The notes under the pieces were generated by a model. It ran no database searches, was not told where the DNA came from, and saw nothing but the letters and a program-made list of their open reading frames with translations. Shown here in pieces: positions 58,296-64,000 of a DNA stretch of 64,000 bases. Positions within the stretch are counted from its first letter, which is position 1; the number at the start of each line of letters is the position of its first letter. Origin of the DNA: Bombardia bombarda (Eukaryota > Ascomycota > Sordariomycetes > Sordariales > Lasiosphaeriaceae); contig JAULSR010000003.1 in NCBI GenBank assembly GCA_030512295.1, positions 1,922,001-1,986,000 on the forward strand. Reading direction: 5' to 3'. The position numbers and the translations under genes were made by a program.

Positions 58296-59403
58296 ATGAT
58301 GAGGCTCTCAATCTTTTTCAAGGCCTTTTTGCTGTTGCCAGCGGCCACAGTTGACAGCTACGCAACACCAGAGGCATGTTCGACTTGCACAAATGCACAC
58401 GATCCATCAATCATACGCCGCACTGATGGAACTTACTTCCGCTTTTCCACTGGAGGCAAGATTGCCATCCACACTGCTCCAGATCTCGTCGGACCGTGGA
58501 CGTACAAAGGGGCTGTTGTGCCAAGTGGATCGTCCATCAATCTTGCTGGTAACCAAGGCCTTTGGGTTCGTTAACTTTCCCCCACTCATTAGTATCCAGG
58601 AATGGCATACTGACCATGAAATCAGGCACCCGACGTAACCAAAATCGGCGATCTCTACTATCTCTACTACTCGGTCAGCAGCTTCGGCTCACAAAACTCG
58701 GCCATCGGGCTGGCTCGCTCCTCCAGCATGGACGCTGGTAGCTGGACAGATGTGGGCGCCGTCGGTGTCACGTCGACCTCGAGCAAGTCGTACAATGCCA
58801 TCGATGCGAACCTCGTCCAGCACGCCAATGGCACATATTTCATGGCATTTGGCAGCTGGTGGAACGGACTGCACATGGTGCAGATGAGCGCGACCCCGAA
58901 GTCGACTGCAGGCACCTCTGCATTCCAGCTGTCGTATGATGGCTCTGATAAAGCGGAAGAGGGCGCCTACATGTTCAAGTATGGCAGCTATTATTATCTC
59001 TTCTATTCTAAGGGGACATGCTGCGGGTATGATGCGACAAGGCCGGCCGCTGGAAAGGAGTATAGGATTTTGGTGTGCAGGTCTACTTCTCTGACGGGTG
59101 GGTTTGTCGATAAGAGTGGGAAGGCCTGCACGAGTGGTGGTGGGACTGTTGTTCTTCCGTCTCATGATTGGGTTTATGGTCCTGGAGGGCAGGGGGTATA
59201 TCAGGATCCGAGACGGGGACCGGTGAGTAATTCCTTCTGGCCGTAACTTGACTTCATGAATGAGCTGCGAGCTGTTTTGACTGACGATAGCGTTGCAGGT
59301 CATCTATTACCACTACGTCGACACGCGGGTGGGCTATGCAGATGGGCAAAAGCGGTTTGGCTGGAACAAGTTGGATTTCTCGAGCGGTTGGCCCGTGGTG
59401 TAG
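58296..59403 (+). CDS. Secreted GH43 endo-1,5-alpha-L-arabinanase-like enzyme
   Basis: Three exons, 58296-58565, 58626-59222 and 59299-59403, give 323 residues. The frame is open further upstream, but the first ATG followed by a signal peptide is 58296 (58299 is an alternative). The signal peptide spans ~22 residues. Catalytic residues fit Asp36 (HDPSII), Asp150 (NAIDANL) and Glu202 (EEGAYMF), with WAPDV at 90-94 formed across intron 1. Intron 1 has a weak donor (GTTCGT), but the join is precise. The GTCCGYD and YHYVDTR blocks are typical of fungal endo-arabinanases, which cut the arabinan backbone of pectin. The partner gene on the other strand would trim the products. Confidence 0.92.
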
Positions 59404-60250
59404 AGTAGATGTGTGTTGGCATGAGTGGAATTTGTGCGCAATGAGAAGGTGCAATTGCGAGGATCGCAAATGAGATCATACCTTTCGACTGTAACTCAGG
59501 CAGCCAATCAAGTTGCGTATCTGCGGATTAATCCCGTCGCCTCCATCGCGCTTTCCTCCCATCATCTAGTGTTGGGCCGATTCAGGGTCTGCGAAGATGT
59601 GTGTCTATTCTAGGCTAATCTGCGCGAGGCCGAAAATATCGACAATACGTACAAAGCAAGCGGAACAACAAGATGCCGAAGTGGTGACGGCTGGATGACT
59701 AACAGGGATGACTAATCCTCAACATCTAGACTAACACAGCACCGTCAGTCCTTGCCCCGCACCAGATGGAAAGCTTTTCTTCTGTTCCTGCTCGACATTC
59801 TCTACGACCGAACTGAACAGGTTTGGTTAACTTGGGAGCAAGCATCGCGCCGACGCATCAACACCCTAGCAAGCACCCTTTGTTTGAGAACGGCAAAGCG
59901 AGCGAATTTCCAGAACTGGCCCCCGTTCTGTCGTGTTCTATCTTAAAAGCCGACGCTCTCTACCAAGGTAATCGTACACGCAGATTCGTGTCTCATCTTG
60001 CAGGCACCGAGTCTTGTTCAAGTAGGTGTCGCCCATTCGGTAGACCCATTCACGACCAAAAGTTCACCCACCACTCAAGGCATTAATGATCAAGCATCAC
60101 CCGCGTTACTGTGAGACCTTGCCTACTTCTATTCCATTATTGATTGCATACACCGCACTGCGAACCTCTTTTCATTTACTCCATGCACCTTCATTCAGCC
60201 TCGAACATCCACAGCTTGACAATTTACAGGCAACAATTGTCCACTCCCCA
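59404..60250. other. Convergent 3' spacer, GH43 / FG-GAP gene
   Basis: 847 bases between converging stop codons. No gene, RNA or repeat is supported; it should include both 3' UTRs. Confidence 0.45.
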
Positions 60251-63200
60251 TCAAAGTCCATTTGGCTCGCACCTCGGGCCGAGACCCTCACATGGCGAGT
60301 TGCCAGAAAGCTTCCAGTCGATTAGACAGCACGGAAACACGTCGCACGGATGCTGGTTCTTGACATCGTCCCAGTGGGCAATGTTCTCGTAAACCAGGTA
60401 TGCAGTGCAGACGGGCAGCTTGATGAGACCAGGCGAAGAGGTGCCCTTTTGCAGGGCAAAGAAGTTGCCGCTGTCCTTGTCTCCATACTCCAACTTGCTT
60501 GAGCTGACGAGCGGGTACGGGTTGGTCTTTTTATTACGGAGGTAGCCTTCGAAGGAGCTCTCGAGATACTCGTGCCAGCTGACGCCCCATTCGTTGCCAA
60601 TTTTAGGATCATCATAAACCAGCTTATCCTGGCCCTTGAGTTCCTTGAACAAGTACTTCGTGTCAAACGAGCCGTCGTCATAAAAGTTGGAAAAGTCAAC
60701 CAGCCAGACAGAGTACAGGTTGCCGTCTGATCCCTTGAAGTCTCCTGGGAAGCGAGTCTTGGCCGCAGCGCTGGGCTTGAAATATGCGTCATAGACGGAG
60801 GGGACCAGTTCTTTGAGTGGATGGTCCACGCCGGCCTTGTCGTACAAAACGATAGGCGTTTGCCCTTGGCCCAGGCTCCACGCGAGGAGGATTAACTGCA
60901 CGAGTGTGGCGTCGGCGAACAGGTCCCCGATTTGGGGTGACGAAAAGTCCCCGCTCGGATCGTTGAGAAAGACGCCATTTCCCAGCATGCCCTGGAGATC
61001 GGCGGTTCCCTGGTCAGTGCCGCTGTAGATGTGCTCCATGGTGGCTCTCACGCTGGCTTGGCCGGCGTTGACAAGGATTCCGATGGCTTTCTCAAGTATC
61101 ATTTCAGTTTCCATCTCTTGTTCCTTCCTGTAGCAAACGGACATTAGCAAACACACAGGGGTCTTGAATATGGGTGGCTTTTTCTTACAGCGTTGACGCA
61201 GTGCCACCGGCCAGTTCGTACACTCCTATGGCATTGTTGATCGAATCTGATATTCCCATGGCTTTGTCAAGACCATCGGCATAGTTGTCGAAGCTTGTGC
61301 TGCTCAAAAACTGTTTTTCGAGTCAGCAGCAGATCACCATCAAATGATGTGCGGCAGCGTCTTACCTTGGACCAAACACTGGCGGCAGCTATAGGGTAGA
61401 TCACATCCAAGTACCCCAAAGCATTCTTGACAAGCGACAGCAGGGAATCCCCCTTCTCTGTGACAAAGGTTTTCTCGAGCTACATTTTTAATTGTGTCAG
61501 TCGTCTCTGGTCAAACTTCACGTTTCAGTAATCGTCGTACTGAGGGAGCTTACATCTTTTGTGCGATTAACGAGCGTCCACACGACGCTATTTCCTTCGA
61601 GAGCTGTGAACATCTTTTGATGTGTGTTCCAGACATGGTAGAAAGATGTCAAGACCAGATCAAGGGCTGCATAGCTGGTCACTCCGCAGGCCGCGGCGAG
61701 CGGCGCACACCCACCGCCGTCGATCTGATCACATCTGTTTTCATTCGGGGACCTGAATCCGCATTTCGACGCCGATGTGCCTATGCCGCCAAAGTATTTC
61801 CCGACCGTATCAGGTAAGTGCTTTTCCTTCTCCTCGAGGGTGTTGTGGTCAATCTGAAAGCTGTACCAAAACGTTACATCCAGCATGCACTCTTGCGCGA
61901 GGACCGAGTTCCAACGTGTCAAGGCGGTCTCGTCATCCACCGCTTCGGCGATCGTGCAGTCGCGGCAAAAGCACTGCCATGGATAAGCAATGTGCTCGAG
62001 ACGGTCTGTGCAGTCATTCGCATTGAGTCGCAAAACTGCTCGCGGGTCAAAACTCTTTGGTGTTTCCTTCCACGACTCGACATTACAACCCCACATATAT
62101 ACCTTGGGTATATACTTGCAGCCTGAATCAACTATCCTGGGATCGGTATCGTCGGATGGTGTCTCGAGAAAGATGCCGCCGGGGGGGACTTCGTCGTCGT
62201 TATCACCACTGCCTCCACCGCCGCCGCCGCCATTGTCAGTTGAGCCAGGCTGCACAGGCAGTTTGGGGTCGGCGCAACAGCCGGCATCGTCACCCTCTCG
62301 GTCAGTCAAGCCACAGCTCGGGTTGAACCACGTCTCGGCCGTGTTGGTAAACGTCCCACCGATAGCGTGCAGGTCTGCTCGACCGTTGCCGTCCAAGTCG
62401 GGAAAGTAGATGCAGGTTCCTGCCCGGTGGACCGTGACGTAAACGGCCTTGGGCGTCTTATCCCAATGAATCACCGACCCCTTGTTCTTGGCTGGATCGG
62501 CATATCCCCGGTTGTAAAAGGCCGTGCCCTCGCCGTTGAACTTGTTGATCCAGATCATGTCGTCCTTGCCGTCGCCGTTGACATCGGCCCACCGCAGGTT
62601 GGCACGGTCCATGCCATCTTCGAACTTGACCTGGCCGATGCTCTTCCAGCTGTTGTCGTCGTTGTGGACATAGGCCGTGACATGGCCGTCCGGTCGGATG
62701 CAGAGAAAGTCGTCCCGCTTGTTACCGTCTATATCGCCGAAGCGGACAGGGAGGTCGTGCAGGTCCAGGCCACGCGTCTCAGCGCAGTGCACGTCTGCAG
62801 CCCTAGCGCTGGGCGGGTCGGCATAGTACTCCCACGTTGCTGCGGCATCCCAGTTCTTGGTGGTGTCGTAGTGGTTGATCCATACCGAAGGCCGGTTCTG
62901 GTTGTCCGGGTTGAGCCAGACAATATCGCAAATCCCGTCGCCGTCCCAGTCCATCAGGTGGATGTCCCGGCGATTCAGCTCCTTGTTGATCAGCTGCACG
63001 GGATCCCATATGATTGCGCTGGCTCCCCAAAACGACTGGCCCGTGGTCAATTGCTTCAAGCCCTTGTTTGGAAAGAGACGCATCTTGCCGGTGGAGAGGG
63101 TCCAGACAAAGTCCTCGCGCCCGTCCTCGTGGCCCACCATGTTACAGTACTTGTTGCCGTCGGCTTTGAGCTTGGTGCCGCCGAAGCCAGTGTTCTTCCA

Positions 63201-64000
63201 CACCCGCATCGAGAACTTGTGGTTGTCGTCGGCAATCTTCTCATGCTGCAGGTACACATAGTCCATCTTGCCCAAAAGCCCTAGATCTTCTGGCTCCCCA
63301 TACACACGACCAAACATGATGCGATCTCGCAGGGCGGTATCATTCTTGGCATCTTCTGGCAGACCATAGTGAGTGTCTCCGTCTGACTCGCCCTTGTGAA
63401 ATCCCTGGCGCCAAGCAACATTGAGGCCGTCGCCGAGCTTGCCTTCGGCACAGCTGCGGGCGTTGGTCCACGTCTCAACCGCGCCGATGTCGCTGACCCA
63501 GATCCAGTCGTCCCGGCCGTCGCCGTTCATGTCCACAAAGCGGACGCCGCGATAGTCACCCTTGCCCTTGGCCTCGAAGCGCTGGCCAAGGTCCTGCCAG
63601 TACTTGGGGATGTCGTCGACCCAGCCGTTGCGCCAGCAGCGGATGTTGCCGCCGCCGTCGATGATGCAGTAGTCGCCGCGTCCATCACCATCGATGTCGG
63701 TCATGCGGACTTTGTCCTGCGGGTAGCCCTCATTGGTCTTGATCAAGGCGGTGTCGCTGACGCGTTTGAAGGTGGGCGGCTTGGTGTCTGTGCCGTCCTT
63801 TTGGTTGATGGAGAGGTAGGCGTTGCCGTTGCCGTCGATGCAGACGAGGTCATCATAGCCGTCCGCGTTCATGTCAATAAAATTGACGCCAGCAGGATTG
63901 CAGAACAAGTCGGGATTAAGATCGGCGATCTTTTCGAACTTGCCATTGCCCAGGTTCTTCCACACGCCAAACGCGTGCTCGGTCGTCGACTTTTCAAACC
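60251..64000 (-). CDS. Large FG-GAP/VCBS-repeat extracellular protein, 5' end beyond the window
   Basis: The frame is open at the right edge, so the N-terminus is missing. Exons seen: 64000-61554 (continuing outward), 61479-61366, 61310-61189 and 61127-60251, about 1180 residues. The first exon carries at least seven calcium-loop repeats of the D-x-D/N-G-D/N-G-x-x-D type (e.g. DIDGDGRGDY, DMNGDGRDDW, DWDGDGICDI), forming an integrin-like FG-GAP beta-propeller. A Gly7 linker at ~62220 and a cysteine-rich segment (with WQCFCRDC) follow. Then comes an Ala/Leu-rich, helical C-terminal region of ~400 residues ending with clustered cysteines. In fungi such repeats often follow a secreted SGNH/GDSL esterase domain; whether that lies off the right edge is unknown. 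The C-terminal module is not one I recognise. The role is probably extracellular binding or enzyme attachment. Confidence 0.82.

Overview
This is a stretch of nuclear genome from a filamentous ascomycete (Pezizomycotina, probably Sordariomycetes). The genes have several short introns with GTAAGT- or GTATGT-like donors, CTAAC-like branch sites and CAG/TAG acceptors. There is a HET-domain gene, and the intergenic spaces are 0.5-6 kb. The species cannot be told from the sequence alone. Gene models were built by joining open frames at splice sites that keep the reading frame. Coordinates span start codon to stop codon, and exons are given in the evidence text.

Left part (1-20 kb), housekeeping. 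A long gene-free leader precedes a two-finger CCCH zinc-finger protein (5803-8090, +). After a 4.5 kb gene-poor spacer, three minus-strand genes follow: mitochondrial acyl carrier protein (12558-13499), the TYKY 2x[4Fe-4S] subunit of respiratory complex I (13998-14963), and a conserved fungal protein of unknown function (15621-17743). The first two are both associated with complex I. A secreted Thr-rich, cysteine-patterned protein (19217-20253, -) closes this part.

Middle part (22-46 kb), mixed and accessory. It holds a secreted DUF1996 protein, a large proline-rich protein with CxxC motifs, a mannitol dehydrogenase/L-xylulose-reductase-type SDR, a HET-domain protein with a hidden in-frame intron, an FAD monooxygenase, a small three-exon orphan, a CorA-like two-TM protein lacking GMN, and a frame-broken ankyrin-repeat remnant. 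Beyond these are a secreted amidohydrolase, a caleosin/peroxygenase and a tRNA-Gly(GCC). The HET, CorA-like and ankyrin genes at 30-40.6 kb look like a fast-evolving recognition island; a joint function is inference only.

Right part (47-64 kb), extracellular degradation. It holds a GH2 exo-beta-D-glucosaminidase broken by a one-base frameshift, a sedolisin (S53) protease, a zinc-less MDR oxidoreductase, a head-to-head pair of GH43 arabinan-type hydrolases sharing a 764-bp promoter region, and the 3' part of a large FG-GAP/VCBS repeat protein that runs off the right edge. Together these suggest use of chitosan, protein and pectin side-chain arabinan.

I saw no CRISPR array, insertion sequence, prophage, rRNA or intact transposon. 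No single new system is proven. The best leads are the CorA-like/ankyrin/HET island, the C-terminal module of the FG-GAP protein and the complex I gene pair.
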